From assembly GCF_029544075.1 (NCBI RefSeq), contig NZ_JAJQJH010000001.1:372001-436000 (forward strand): DNA of 64,000 bases, read 5' to 3'. The notes beneath the pieces are model-generated. The model was not told the DNA's origin. It searched no databases and saw nothing but the letters and a program-made list of their open reading frames with translations. Both the position numbers and the translations under genes were made by a program. Shown in pieces: positions 52,861-63,205 of this stretch (position 1 is its first letter; every line of letters begins with the position of its first letter). The DNA is from Chromohalobacter canadensis. Lineage in GTDB: Bacteria; Pseudomonadota; Gammaproteobacteria; Pseudomonadales; Halomonadaceae.

Positions 52861-54360
52861 TTAGAAACGCGGCAACTCGGGGTGGGGCAGGTTGCCGTGA
52901 TGCACGTGCATGGCACCGAATTCGGCGCAGCGCGCCAGCGTCGGAATGTTCTTGCCGGGATTGAGCAGCCCGAGTGGGTCGAAGGCGGCTTTGACGGCAT
53001 GAAAGACCGTGATCTCGTCGGGGGAGAACTGGGCGCACATCTGGTTGATCTTTTCGCGCCCCACGCCATGCTCGCCGGTAATGCTGCCGCCGACCTCGAC
53101 GCAGAGTTCGAGGATCTTGCCGCCCACTTCCTCGGCCAGTGCCAGTTCTCCCGGCGCATTGGCATCGAACAGGATCAGGGGGTGCATGTTGCCGTCGCCG
53201 GCATGGAAGACATTGGCCACGCGCAGGCCGTGGGTTGCCGAGAGGTCGGCGATGCCCTTGAGCACACACGGTAGCTCGCGCCGGGGAATGGTGCCGTCCA
53301 TGCAATAATAGTCGGGCGACATGCGTCCCACCGCGGGGAAGGCGTTCTTGCGCCCGGCCCAGAAGGTGGCGCGCTCGGCGTCGTCGCGGGCGAGCCGAAT
53401 GTCGGTCGCGCCGGCGGCCTCGAGCACTCGGCGAACCGTTTCGCAGTCATCATGAACGTCGGCTTCCACGCCATCCAGCTCGCACAGCAGGATGGCCTCG
53501 GCCTCCACCGGGTAGCCGGCCTTGACGAAGTTCTCGGCGGCTTGAATGGCCAGTCGGTCCATCATTTCCAGGCCGCCGGGAATGATGCCGGCGGCGATGA
53601 TGTCGCCCACCGCCTTGCCGGCCTTCTCGACGTCGTCGAAGCTGGCCATCAGTACCTTGGCGCTTTCCGGCTTGGGCAGCAGTTTGACGGTGATTTCGGT
53701 GATCACGCCGAGCATGCCTTCGGAGCCGGTGAACAGCGCCAGCAGGTCGAAGCCCGGCGTATCCAGGGCTTCGCTGCCGAGCGTGATGTGCTCCCCTTCG
53801 ATGGTCAGGATGTTCACCGCGAGCACGTTGTGCACGGTCAGCCCGTACTTGAGGCAGTGCACGCCCCCGGCGTTCTCGGCAACGTTGCCGCCGATCGAGC
53901 AGGCGATCTGCGAAGAAGGGTCGGGTGCGTAATACAGCCCATGGGGCGCAGCCGCCTCGGAAATCGCCAGGTTGCGCACACCGGGTTGCACGCGTGCGGT
54001 GCGGGCCTCGGGGTCGATGTCGAGAATGCGGCTGAAGCGGGACATCACCAGCAGCACTCCCTTTTCGAGGGGCAGGGCGCCACCGGAGAGGCCGGTGCCC
54101 GCGCCGCGCGTGACCACCGGAACGCCCTGGGCGTGGCAGATGCCGAGCAGGGCTTCCACCTGTTCCAGGGTATCGGGCAGTGCCACGAGCATGGGCAGCA
54201 CGCGGTATGCCGAGAGGCCGTCGCATTCGAAGGGACGCAGGTCCTCCTCGCGATGCAGTAGCGTCATGTCGGGGAGGTGCGCGGTCAGATGCGTGACAAG
54301 GGCATCCTTGTCGACCGCCGGCAGCGTGCCGTCCAGGCGTTCGTCAAAGAGGATGTTCAT
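52861..54360 (-). CDS. glcD: GlcD, glycolate oxidase catalytic flavoprotein subunit
   Basis: A 499-residue FAD enzyme of the vanillyl-alcohol oxidase superfamily. FAD-binding VVTRGAGTGLSGGALPLEKG, SSQIACSIGGNVAENAGG and the C-terminal FHAGDGNMHPLILF with GSITGEHGVGREK are diagnostic. It oxidises glycolate (and often D-lactate) to the 2-oxo acid. AAGGAG precedes the ATG at 54360. It heads glcDEFG. The 390-base region upstream holds a MITE-like element and a GlcC/LldR-type operator. Confidence 0.94.
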   Translation of the reverse strand: MNILFDERLDGTLPAVDKDALVTHLTAHLPDMTLLHREEDLRPFECDGLSAYRVLPMLVALPDTLEQVEALLGICHAQGVPVVTRGAGTGLSGGALPLEKGVLLVMSRFSRILDIDPEARTARVQPGVRNLAISEAAAPHGLYYAPDPSSQIACSIGGNVAENAGGVHCLKYGLTVHNVLAVNILTIEGEHITLGSEALDTPGFDLLALFTGSEGMLGVITEITVKLLPKPESAKVLMASFDDVEKAGKAVGDIIAAGIIPGGLEMMDRLAIQAAENFVKAGYPVEAEAILLCELDGVEADVHDDCETVRRVLEAAGATDIRLARDDAERATFWAGRKNAFPAVGRMSPDYYCMDGTIPRRELPCVLKGIADLSATHGLRVANVFHAGDGNMHPLILFDANAPGELALAEEVGGKILELCVEVGGSITGEHGVGREKINQMCAQFSPDEITVFHAVKAAFDPLGLLNPGKNIPTLARCAEFGAMHVHHGNLPHPELPRF

Positions 54361-54422
54361 GCGGTCTCCTTGGGCGATGCCGCCACGCGTGGGCGAGGAT
54401 GTTCGGCGCATGGCGCCAGACT

Positions 54423-54565
54423 AGGCATTGTCTGAAAACTGCCTGCGCTCGGCCATACTGCGTTAAACCTCAGCTCAAAATGCTCATTTACACCCCGTAA
54501 ACTCCGCTTTTTCGCTGATTTTTGCCTTGTCTGACCTTCGCTCGTCGACTTTTCAGCCAGTGCCT
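54423..54565. repeat. MITE/REP-like element with imperfect terminal inverted repeats
   Basis: A 143-base segment bounded by AGGCATTGTCTGAAAACT (54423-54440) and its inverse ACTTTTCAGCCAGTGCCT (54548-54565), matching at 15 of 18 positions. The middle (about 54470-54530) is AT-rich with the TCATTTACACCCCGTAAACT dyad. It carries no ORF. It lies between the glcD operator and the glcD start. Copy number elsewhere is not visible here. Confidence 0.55.
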
Positions 54566-54650
54566 GGACCTCGCCGCTTATGGAAAGTGTTTCCATATTC
54601 TCTTATGGCGCACGGCCGTGCCTATTATCCGAAAGCCTAATGATTGGAGA

Positions 54651-54665
54651 ATTGGTCTTACCAAT
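54651..54665. promoter_or_regulatory. GntR/FadR-type operator upstream of glcD
   Basis: ATTGGTCTTACCAAT, a perfect 6-3-6 dyad of the PdhR/LldR/GlcC type. It is 14 of 15 identical to the site ahead of the permease. Confidence 0.75.
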
Positions 54666-54677
54666 AATACCCCCGAA

Positions 54678-54709
54678 GAAAAACCCCGCCCGGCATGGCC
54701 GGGGCGGGG
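54678..54709 (-). terminator. Rho-independent terminator of the glycolate/lactate permease gene
   Basis: A GC-rich hairpin (CCCCGCCCGGC and GCCGGGGCGGGG around ATG, one bulged base). On the minus strand it is followed by TTTTTC. Confidence 0.75.
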
Positions 54710-54752
54710 CGATAGTGTGGGCGATGATGTGAAAGCGCGTGGTGGTCGGGCG

Positions 54753-56447
54753 CTAGCCCATGAGCGGGTCGCTCACGCCGATCACGTAGAAGGCGATCAA
54801 CCCGATGAGTCCCGTGAAGATCAGGTAGTACAGGGTGGGGAGGATCGTCTTGCGCAGCGTGGTGCCCTCGCGGCCCAGCAGCCCCACGGTGGCGGAGGCG
54901 GCGACCACGTTGTGGATGGCGATCATGTTGCCGGCGGCGGCGCCCACGGCCTGTAGGGCCACCATCATCGCGGTGGACACGCCCAGCGCCTCGGCGACGT
55001 TGAACTGGAAGTCCGAGAGCATCAGGTTGGACACCGTGTTGGAGCCGGCGATGAAGGCACCCAGCGCCCCGACGGCGGGGGAGAAGAACGGATAGACGTG
55101 TCCCACGCCATCGGCCACCAGTTGCGCCATGGCCACCGGCATCGAGACCAGGTCCGCCTGGTTGACGCCGGAGTTGATCAGGATGCGCACCATGGGCACG
55201 GTGAAGATCAACACGAACCCGGCGCCCAGCAGTGTCTTGGTCGACTCGCTGAAGGCCGCCCCCAGTTCGCTGGCGCGCATGCGGTGCAGCAGTACGGTGA
55301 GCAGCACGACGATGAGAATGATGCCGCCGGGAAGGTACAGCGGTTGAAGGCTGCCCGACACACCGCTCTCGCCGAGGATGTTGTTCCAGCTCACGCTGAT
55401 CGATTGCAGTGCCGAAGTGACCGACGGCACGGTGCGCGAGATGACCAGCAGGACGGCCAGCAGCACGTAGGGCACCCAGCCCATGAAGATCGACATCGGT
55501 GCCTTGCCGGCGACTTGGTCCATCTTGATCTCCAGGTTTCCCAGCCATTCGTCCGGCCAGGTCGTGCTGTCGGGGAAATCCCAGGTGTCCTTGGGCAGCA
55601 GGAAGCCTTTCTTGGCGGCCGGCACGACGATGGCCAGCCCGACCAGGGCGCCGATCATTGACGGGAACTCGGGGCCCAGAACGACGCCCACCAGCGCGTA
55701 CGGGACCACGAAGGCGACACCAGTGAATAGCGCGAACGGCGTGATCGACAGGCCCTCTTTCCAGGAGCGGTTAGCACCGAAGAAGCGCACCATCACGATG
55801 ACCATGATCAACGGCATCAGGACCCCCACGATGGCGTGGGTGATGGCGACTTCCGATGCGATCAGTCGAAAGAAGCTTTCCCAGCTCGAGCCGTTGGCGG
55901 TCAGTTGCTCGGTAATCACGTTGCGATTGAGGCCGCCGGTGACACCGACCACGATGGGCGTGCCGACGGCACCGAAGGAGACTGGCGTGGATTGGATCAT
56001 CATGCCCACGGTGACAGCCCCCAATGCAGGGAAGCCCAGCGCGACCATCAACGGCGCGGCGACGGCGGCGGGCGTGCCGAAGCCGGATGCCCCTTCGATG
56101 AAGCAGCCGAATAGCCACGCCACGATCAGCGCCTGGACGCGACGGTCGGGGCTAATGCTGGAGAAGCCGTTGCGGATGGCGGTGATCCCGCCGGAATGCT
56201 TCAAGGTATTGAGCAGCATGATGGCGCCGAAGATGATCCACAAAAGGGCCACGGTGAGGATCAACCCTTGGAACGTGGAGGCCAGCACGCGTGTGAAGGT
56301 CATGTCCCAGGCCAGTAAGGCGATCAAGGCTGTGACCAGAAACACCACAGGCATGGCGATCTTGGCCTGAACCCGAAAGCCAATCAGCAATACGCCGGCC
56401 AGCACCAATGGCAGGAAGGCGAGTAGCGAGAGCAGCGTTTGATTCAT
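54753..56447 (-). CDS. L-lactate/glycolate permease (LctP/GlcA family)
   Basis: A 564-residue permease with about 13 helices. Family motifs are [53 protein letters not shown] and late [20 protein letters not shown]. Members import lactate or glycolate with H+. Being beside glcDEFG and sharing its operator type, glycolate is the likely main substrate, with lactate possible. The start at 56447 has no other upstream candidate. Confidence 0.93.
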   Translation of the reverse strand: MNQTLLSLLAFLPLVLAGVLLIGFRVQAKIAMPVVFLVTALIALLAWDMTFTRVLASTFQGLILTVALLWIIFGAIMLLNTLKHSGGITAIRNGFSSISPDRRVQALIVAWLFGCFIEGASGFGTPAAVAAPLMVALGFPALGAVTVGMMIQSTPVSFGAVGTPIVVGVTGGLNRNVITEQLTANGSSWESFFRLIASEVAITHAIVGVLMPLIMVIVMVRFFGANRSWKEGLSITPFALFTGVAFVVPYALVGVVLGPEFPSMIGALVGLAIVVPAAKKGFLLPKDTWDFPDSTTWPDEWLGNLEIKMDQVAGKAPMSIFMGWVPYVLLAVLLVISRTVPSVTSALQSISVSWNNILGESGVSGSLQPLYLPGGIILIVVLLTVLLHRMRASELGAAFSESTKTLLGAGFVLIFTVPMVRILINSGVNQADLVSMPVAMAQLVADGVGHVYPFFSPAVGALGAFIAGSNTVSNLMLSDFQFNVAEALGVSTAMMVALQAVGAAAGNMIAIHNVVAASATVGLLGREGTTLRKTILPTLYYLIFTGLIGLIAFYVIGVSDPLMG

Positions 56448-56828
56448 GAAAATGCCCCTGATTGTGTTGTTGTACAGCGCAAAACGGAGTCAGACGGATG
56501 TCGCCCGTCATCGAGCAAAAGATAAACGTGAAACGCGATGGGGCCAATTAGTGGATAATTGGTATTACCAATAATGACGGTAAGCTGAGAGGCTTAAAAT
56601 ATATTTCAAAATCAAATATCTATGTGTCCTCTTGTGACCTTCGTTGGAGGCATTCAGAGCAGTGGCGAGTCGTTTTGCGCGGTGTGAGTTCGACTAATAG
56701 ACGAGTCTTTTCAAGGACATCGTGGCCAGGGTGCGTAGCGCATAGGCGCGATTGCATGGCGTGTGGTAGCGTCGACTTCCTGGGCGTGGGCGCTTCCCAC
56801 GCGATGCATCTCGAGAAGGAGCGATGAT
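56448..56828. other. Intergenic region between the permease and GST genes
   Basis: These 381 bases contain the permease operator at 56558-56572. The remainder has no recognisable gene or repeat. Confidence 0.6.
56558..56572. promoter_or_regulatory. GntR/FadR-type operator of the permease gene
   Basis: ATTGGTATTACCAAT, a perfect 6-3-6 dyad 111 bases upstream of the permease start. Confidence 0.75.
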
Positions 56829-57539
56829 ATGGCGTTGCAGATGTACGAGTTGAGCGGTCGCGACGAGCGGCTGCGGTTTTCTCCCTATTGCTGGCGCGTG
56901 CGTTATGCGCTGGCACACAAGGGCCTGGAATGCGATTTCATTCCATGGCGTTTTACGCAGAAGGAAGCGATCGCGTTTTCAGGACAAGGCAAGGTGCCGG
57001 TACTCGTCGACGGTGAGACCTCGGTCACCGATAGCTACGAGATCTTCCGCTATCTGGATCGCGTATATCCCCAAAAGCCGCTGTTGGGCGACGACACGGC
57101 GGAGTCACGGGCGCGCTTCTTCAAGTTCTACAGCGAGCGGGCCCTGGCGCCGGGCATCCTGCGCACCATCGTCATGGACTTGTTCAATGTCGTGCATCCC
57201 GACGATCAGGCCTATTTTCGAGAAACGCGTGAGAAGGCGCTGGGACGCAGCCTCGAGGAAATGCATGCACCCAGCAAGGGGCTATCGGCACTCGATGCGG
57301 CCCTTGAGCCGCTGCGTGGGCGTCTCGAAGAGGCCGATTTCCTCGACGGCGAAGCGCCCGGCGGTGCCGACTACATGGTCTTCGGTCATTTCATGTGGGC
57401 ACGGTGTGTCTCGGCGGCGGATCTTGTCTCCAATGCCGATCCGGTCTATGCCTGGATCGAGCGCATGCTGGATCAGCATGGTGGCGTAGGTCGCAATGCC
57501 ACGCGCATCGTCGATATCGAGGGCGGCTATCCTGGTTGA
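56829..57539 (+). CDS. Glutathione S-transferase family protein
   Basis: A 236-residue GST-like protein. The N-terminal domain shows SPYCWRVRYALAHKGLECDF with a Cys in the active-site position, GQGKVPVLVDGETSVTDSYE for glutathione and IFRYLDRVYP. The C-terminal helical domain ends with GGADYMVFGHFMWARC. ATG at 56829 follows AAGGAG at a good distance. The SDR gene follows 54 bases later on the same strand and is probably co-transcribed. Substrate unknown. Confidence 0.85.
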   Translation: MALQMYELSGRDERLRFSPYCWRVRYALAHKGLECDFIPWRFTQKEAIAFSGQGKVPVLVDGETSVTDSYEIFRYLDRVYPQKPLLGDDTAESRARFFKFYSERALAPGILRTIVMDLFNVVHPDDQAYFRETREKALGRSLEEMHAPSKGLSALDAALEPLRGRLEEADFLDGEAPGGADYMVFGHFMWARCVSAADLVSNADPVYAWIERMLDQHGGVGRNATRIVDIEGGYPG

Positions 57540-58352
<813 letters not shown>

Positions 58353-58353
58353 G

Positions 58354-58773
58354 TCAGTCGTCTGCGATCAAGCGCTTGCCAAGGGTCACGAAGTCACCAT
58401 CGTCGTACCCTTGGCGGCGGTAATACTCGACGAGCTCGGGGTGTTCGTTGCGGACCATCAGCATCAGCTTTGGGCAGCCCCGGGCTTGCAAGGCGCGTTC
58501 CACGGCGGCGAGCAGAGACGTGCCGAGCCCTTGCCCCTGATGGTCGGGGTGGATCGCGAGGTAATGCACCCAGCCGCGATGCCCGTCGTAGCCCGCCATG
58601 GCACTGGCGATCACCGTGCCCGCCTCTACTCCAACCAGAAACAGACTGGGGTCTTCCGCCAGCTTGCGCGCGATGTCGCGGCGTGGGTCGTTCCATGGAC
58701 GCGTTAGCTCGCAGCGTTCCCAGAGCACAATGACGCTCTCTTCATCGACAGGCTGAAAAGGTCGAATCTGCAT
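58354..58773 (-). CDS. GNAT-family acetyltransferase (YpeA-like)
   Basis: A 139-residue GNAT protein with the acetyl-CoA loop HPDHQGQGLGTSLLAAVERA and the ending VEYYRRQGYDDGDFVTLGKR. The start MQIRPFQPVDEESVIVLWER resembles YpeA. AGAGG is before the ATG at 58773. It is convergent with the SDR gene, their stops being 1 base apart. Substrate unknown. Confidence 0.87.
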   Translation of the reverse strand: MQIRPFQPVDEESVIVLWERCELTRPWNDPRRDIARKLAEDPSLFLVGVEAGTVIASAMAGYDGHRGWVHYLAIHPDHQGQGLGTSLLAAVERALQARGCPKLMLMVRNEHPELVEYYRRQGYDDGDFVTLGKRLIADD

Positions 58774-58799
58774 ATGTTCCTCTCGCAGGGTGCCGGCCA

Positions 58800-60851
58800 T
58801 CAGGCGGTCTTGGCCGTGGCAGTGGCCGGTGTCTGACGTTCGGCCATGACCTCGGCCTGTCGTTCCAGCACCAAGACTAGTCGCTCGATCAAACCTTCGA
58901 GGAGCTTGCGCGCGTCTTCCTCGATGCCGCCATGGCGTGCGATGGCGTCGTCCAGGGCTTGGCCGGCCTCGCTTATTCCCTGGGGCGAGCGGCCATGGGC
59001 ACTGTCCTCGAAGCCGTCGGCCAGCGTGTCCAGGAGATGTCGCATGGCGTCGCGCACGGGCGGTGCGGCATCGTCCAGGCGATGGCGCAGGCGCAAACAC
59101 GAGCGCCCTAGGTCGAGGCCGTTGAGGCCGATCATGAATAAGTGACGATGATCCTCGGGCAGCATATCGTCATGCCGCGCGAGTTGCAGCAGGCGGTCGG
59201 CCATACGCCCGCTAAAGCGGCTCTCGGTTTCGTGCAAGGGCAAGTCGCTGATGTGGCGCAGGTCGTGGCTGATGGCAGTGATCAGGCGTCGGCGCCGAAT
59301 CGGGGCGCCCAGGCCGGGAATTAAACGAAAGCCCATGACCACGGCACTGAGCCCGACAATGACGGCGATGGCGCGATTGGCGAAGCTGTCAAAAGAGAAG
59401 TCCATCCCGTTGCCGGGCATGGTCAGCAGGATATTGAAGATGGTGAAGGCCAGGCAGTAACCCATCAACCGAGGGTTGGAGGCGCCGAGCAGCCCCAGGA
59501 ACAGGGGCGTGACGAACAGCATGGCGAGCATGGGAAAGCCGTTGGCCTGCGACAGCAGGACATGCCCGAACAGGAAGGCACTGGGCAACGCTGCCAGCAT
59601 GCCCTTGAAGAACATCATGCAGATCGTCACGGGGTTGTCGCGCGTGGCGAAGAAGGCCGAGAACAGGGTGCCGAGCAGCATGGCCACCTGGCCGTTGCTC
59701 CAGTGGGTCTGCAGCCAGAACACCGCCAGGCATGAGAAGACCAGCCCTGCGCGGCCGGCGTTGAGCAGCGCCACCAGATGATCACGGTGCCAGGAAAGCG
59801 AGCCGCCGCGTAGTTGTTTACGCCCCGGGTGGGCGATGGCCTCGCGCGCGTCGAGCATGATCATGGCATGACCGAGCACCTCGCGCAGCGCCAGAATGAC
59901 ACGGCGCTGCAAGGGATCGAGCTGAGTATCGGCGTAGGCGTGCGCCCGCTTGCGGAGCTCCAGAAGCTGTTGACGGGCCGCCGGGACGCCTTTCACGTGC
60001 TCGGCGTTGCGAAAGCCATCGGCGATCTCGCTGGCCAACTGGTGCAGGGGCGTGCTGATACGCTCGCGATGATCGTGCAACAACTGATAAAGCGCGCCCA
60101 GTGTGGCGAAGAAACGCAACGTGCGCCGGGTGAGAACGTGGGTGGCACGCATACGCCCGTTGCCATCGGGCCCTTCGTAGCGCGCTGCTTGGCTATCGGT
60201 CTCGAGCATGGTCAATGGCTCGAGGCTGGCGGTCAGCGACTGCTGCATGGCCTCGGGGTCATCGCTGGCATCGAGCCGCTGACTGGCATGTGTGAAGGCT
60301 TGGTTGATGACCTCGTCGGCCTGATTGGCCAAGTGATCCTTGACGCGCGTGGGCCACAGCAAGGCACTGACCAGGGTGGCGCACAGCGCACCGAGGCCGA
60401 GTTCGGATAGCCGCGCCACGGCGATGTCGAAGATGCCGCTCGGCGGTTGGTTGGCAGAAATCACCACGATCAGCATTGCGGTGACGGCACCCATGATGCA
60501 GCCATAGGAGAAGTTGTTGCGCAACAGCGAGCTACCGTAGGTGCAAAACATGATCCACAGCGTCAGCGCAATCAGCGCGGGGACACGCTCCTGGGCGAAG
60601 AAGGCCATGATGACGATGCCGACCAGCGCACCGATGAGTGTGCCGCCTATCTGGCAGATGCCCTTCTCGACGACCATGCCGCTCATTGGGCGGATCTGCA
60701 GGAAAGCCGCCGAGATCAGTGCCCAATAGGGACGGTCGAGATCGCACCATAGCGCGATATACAGCGCCAGCAGCATCGCCAGTGTGGTCTTGGCGGCGAA
60801 CTGCAGTGACGCTTTAGAAGGGGTGAGGTAGGTTTCCAGCCAGGGCGACAT
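58800..60851 (-). CDS. FUSC-family efflux transporter (AaeB type)
   Basis: A 683-residue inner-membrane protein with two blocks of about five to six helices and two cytosolic domains. The FUSC/AaeB pattern includes LDRPYWALISAAFLQIRPM with GTLIGALVGIVIM in the first block, and WSNGQVAMLLGTLFSAFFAT in the second. AaeB works with AaeA to export aromatic carboxylic acids such as p-hydroxybenzoate. It starts 7 bases after the aaeA-like stop. Such a pump could also remove products of the PABA N-oxygenase operon, but that is only a guess. Confidence 0.88.
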   Translation of the reverse strand: MSPWLETYLTPSKASLQFAAKTTLAMLLALYIALWCDLDRPYWALISAAFLQIRPMSGMVVEKGICQIGGTLIGALVGIVIMAFFAQERVPALIALTLWIMFCTYGSSLLRNNFSYGCIMGAVTAMLIVVISANQPPSGIFDIAVARLSELGLGALCATLVSALLWPTRVKDHLANQADEVINQAFTHASQRLDASDDPEAMQQSLTASLEPLTMLETDSQAARYEGPDGNGRMRATHVLTRRTLRFFATLGALYQLLHDHRERISTPLHQLASEIADGFRNAEHVKGVPAARQQLLELRKRAHAYADTQLDPLQRRVILALREVLGHAMIMLDAREAIAHPGRKQLRGGSLSWHRDHLVALLNAGRAGLVFSCLAVFWLQTHWSNGQVAMLLGTLFSAFFATRDNPVTICMMFFKGMLAALPSAFLFGHVLLSQANGFPMLAMLFVTPLFLGLLGASNPRLMGYCLAFTIFNILLTMPGNGMDFSFDSFANRAIAVIVGLSAVVMGFRLIPGLGAPIRRRRLITAISHDLRHISDLPLHETESRFSGRMADRLLQLARHDDMLPEDHRHLFMIGLNGLDLGRSCLRLRHRLDDAAPPVRDAMRHLLDTLADGFEDSAHGRSPQGISEAGQALDDAIARHGGIEEDARKLLEGLIERLVLVLERQAEVMAERQTPATATAKTA

Positions 60852-60858
60852 GGGCGGC

Positions 60859-61728
60859 TCAGTCGGTATCCGTCTCGTCAACGATATGGATGGTCGCGGT
60901 CATGCCGGCACTGAGCAGCGTCTCGTCGGGGACCTCATCGAGCGCGATGCGCACCGGAATTCGCTGCGCTAGCCTGACCCAATTGAAGGTCGGCTCGACC
61001 TGGGGCAAGAGCTGATCGTTGGGTGAGGTATTGCTATTGGCGATCCCGCGACTGACTCCCGTGACATGGCCACGCAATTCGGTATCGCCGTTCATCAGCG
61101 TGATCCTGGCAGTGTCGCCTTCTTCGATACGCGACATCTTGGTCTCTTCGAAATACCCAGTCACGTAGTAGGAGTTCGCCTTGACCAGCGCCATCACGGC
61201 ATTGCCGGCATTGACGTAGTTGCCCTCGCTGAGCCGGAGGTTAAGGATATGTCCGTCGGCGGGTGCCGTCACTACGGTGCGTTTCAGGTCGATCTGTGCG
61301 CTTTCCAGCTGCGCCTTGGCCGCGTCGAGGTTGGCTTGGGCGACTTGGGTATTGATCCGTGCGATTTCCCGATCCTCGTTGCTGATCGCCTGGTTGCTCA
61401 GGCGGTTGCGGCGGCTTTCCTCATGTTTCTTGAGCTCCAGTTGTGCCTGGTTCAGTTTCACGGTGGCCTTGGCCTGTTCGAGGGCAGCACGATAGCGGGC
61501 CTGGTTGATCTTGAAGAGCGTCTCGCCCCGGGACACGCGTTGCGTATCTTCCACCGAGAGTTCGCTCACCCAGCCGGAAACATCGGGGGCGATCGTGACG
61601 ACGTCGGCGCGAACGCGGCCATCGCGGGTCCACGGCGTATAAAGGTAATAATGCCAAAGCCAGACGCCGGCAGCGACGGCCAGTGCCACGACAACGAGAG
61701 TGATCAGCATGCGTAGCGGTGTGCGCAT
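60859..61728 (-). CDS. HlyD-family membrane fusion protein (AaeA type)
   Basis: A 289-residue protein with one N-terminal membrane anchor (MLITLVVVALAVAAGVWLWH), a lipoyl/beta-barrel region (TRDGRVRADVVTIAPDVSGW) and an alpha-helical hairpin (about 75-150). It matches AaeA and links the AaeB pump to the outer membrane. Its ATG adjoins the DUF1656 gene stop, and the AaeB-type gene follows. Confidence 0.9.
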   Translation of the reverse strand: MRTPLRMLITLVVVALAVAAGVWLWHYYLYTPWTRDGRVRADVVTIAPDVSGWVSELSVEDTQRVSRGETLFKINQARYRAALEQAKATVKLNQAQLELKKHEESRRNRLSNQAISNEDREIARINTQVAQANLDAAKAQLESAQIDLKRTVVTAPADGHILNLRLSEGNYVNAGNAVMALVKANSYYVTGYFEETKMSRIEEGDTARITLMNGDTELRGHVTGVSRGIANSNTSPNDQLLPQVEPTFNWVRLAQRIPVRIALDEVPDETLLSAGMTATIHIVDETDTD

Positions 61729-61947
61729 TTAAACGATTCCAGCAGTGGTCGAGAAGGCAAAGGCGACGGCGGCGGTAATGATGACGAACAAGGCGGCATC
61801 GAACCACGCTTCGAACCAGGGGATATGTTGTCCGCCGATTCGGTGCAACAAGGTACGCACGATGAGTGCGCCAATGAACCCTAACAGGGCATAGATAAGC
61901 AGCGGACTGAGATAAATGCCACCGACAGCGATTTCCTTGAGACCCAT
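61729..61947 (-). CDS. DUF1656 small membrane protein (AaeX type)
   Basis: A 72-residue protein with two membrane helices: GGIYLSPLLIYALLGFIGAL and FDAALFVIITAAVAFAFSTT. The EIAVGGIYLSPLL start is the DUF1656 mark. It always accompanies AaeA/AaeB genes and its role is unknown. ATG at 61947 has GAGAGGG close before it. First gene of the efflux operon. Confidence 0.88.
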   Translation of the reverse strand: MGLKEIAVGGIYLSPLLIYALLGFIGALIVRTLLHRIGGQHIPWFEAWFDAALFVIITAAVAFAFSTTAGIV

Positions 61948-62027
61948 TCCCTCTCCCGTTTGCCCAGGCAAGCGAATATGTTAGCACGCTATCTAAATGC
62001 GCGACACCTGCGCATCAGCATTTCGCA

Positions 62028-62081
62028 TGAACCGACCTTCGCATGAACTAGTCTTTTATATGAACTCGTCTTTTATAAAAG
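62028..62081. repeat. Tandem 17-base repeats with a palindrome ahead of the efflux operon
   Basis: Two contiguous copies TGAACTAGTCTTTTATA (62044-62060) and TGAACTCGTCTTTTATA (62061-62077), with a degenerate third copy, TGAACCGACCTTCGCA (62028-62043). The second copy runs into the 12-base palindrome CTTTTATAAAAG (62070-62081). It sits 80-135 bases upstream of the DUF1656 gene and just past the LysR gene stop. Probably an operator array. Confidence 0.65.
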
Positions 62082-62106
62082 AGTTCAGCATGCTGGTTTG
62101 AGGCTA

Positions 62107-63045
62107 TCAGTTTAGCGTGAAAGCGCGTTCGGGCGGGATACGCGAATGCAGGCGCCAGCTTTCCGGCACGGTCTGGCGGATCTGTTCGAGAAGCGTGACG
62201 CTCTTGCGAGGTAAACGCCCGAATGGATAGAGCAGGGTGATGGGAAGCGACGAGGGCGCCCATTCTGCAAGACAAGGCGCCAGGCTGCCGGGATGGTGCT
62301 GCAGGCGTTTTTCGGCCATCCAATGGGGAAGAATGCCGAGGCCGCCGCCCCGTGCGATGGCGTCGATATGTAGCATATATTGATCGACGCGCAGTCGCGA
62401 GGGCGGCAGGGTCAGGTCCCACTCGCCCTCTCGGGCGTGATGCAACGTCACGCCGTGCTCGCTGGTGCCGAGTAAGTCGACCCAAGCATGTTCGGCTAGA
62501 TCGCGCGGGTGCCGGGGCGCACCATGGCGACGCAGGTAGTCGGGATGAGCATAAAGGCCACGACGCATGCAGCCGAGTGTTTCTTGACGCAAACCGCACT
62601 CGTCGACTGCGCCCAACCATACACATAGAGCGTCGTCTTGGGGAGCGGTGGGCGGCGTGTGGCACGTATGCAAATTAAGACGCACGCCGGGATGGTGGGA
62701 GACGAAGTCCTCCATCTGTTGCGCAAACCACCCTCGGGCGAAGGCATTGTGCACCTGCACGGTGAGTTCGCCGCTGACTTCCGCGCGCAAGTCCTCCAGG
62801 GCGCGCTGGCTCTGCTCGGCGAGCCGCAGTATCTGGTGGCTGTAAGCTAAAAAAAGCGTACCGGCCTCGGTAGGCAGCAAGCGATTGGCCTGGCGACGTA
62901 ACAGGGGTTGGCCCAGGCGCTCTTCCAACTGACTGATACGACGGCTGAGCGTCGACTTGGCAACCCCGAGCTGCCGTGCGCTGGCGGTCAGACTGCCGGA
63001 CTCCATGACCGAGGCGAACGCGGCCAACTCATCGAGATCGTGCAT
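62107..63045 (-). CDS. LysR-family regulator (AaeR-like)
   Basis: A 312-residue LysR regulator. DNA-binding part FASVMESGSLTASARQLGVA then KSTLSRRISQLEERLG; effector domain about 90-295. The helix pattern is of the large AaeR/DhcR/YafC-like group. It sits upstream of the DUF1656-HlyD-FUSC genes on the same strand, so it is likely their regulator, as AaeR is in E. coli. ATG at 63045 (MHDLDEL) is preferred; an upstream TTG at 63063 is possible. Confidence 0.87.
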   Translation of the reverse strand: MHDLDELAAFASVMESGSLTASARQLGVAKSTLSRRISQLEERLGQPLLRRQANRLLPTEAGTLFLAYSHQILRLAEQSQRALEDLRAEVSGELTVQVHNAFARGWFAQQMEDFVSHHPGVRLNLHTCHTPPTAPQDDALCVWLGAVDECGLRQETLGCMRRGLYAHPDYLRRHGAPRHPRDLAEHAWVDLLGTSEHGVTLHHAREGEWDLTLPPSRLRVDQYMLHIDAIARGGGLGILPHWMAEKRLQHHPGSLAPCLAEWAPSSLPITLLYPFGRLPRKSVTLLEQIRQTVPESWRLHSRIPPERAFTLN

Positions 63046-63205
63046 GCCACTCGTCACCGTCAATGGGCGTGGTAGGGATGAGCGCGCATTCTTGCATAGT
63101 TCCCCGTCTTTTTGAAAATCATTAACGCCTGTAATGGTGTCTCGTTGCGTTGCGGATTGTGAAACGCGCCGTCCCGTGGCCTGTTGTTGTTCCTTGTGAA
63201 AGAAT

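Larger units (their letters stand above)
54361..54752. other. Intergenic region between glcD and the permease gene
   Basis: These 392 bases contain an inverted-repeat element (54423-54565), the glcD-side operator (54651-54665) and the terminator of the permease gene (54678-54709). No gene. Confidence 0.7.

Noticed and set aside
50762-53274. Long plus-strand frames opposite glcF and glcE/glcD
   Set aside because: They are antisense to well-conserved enzymes and show no domain of their own.
58354-59100. A 248-codon form of the GNAT gene
   Set aside because: The extra N-terminus is antisense-like Arg-rich sequence overlapping the FUSC gene; the conserved GNAT start with a ribosome site is at 58773.
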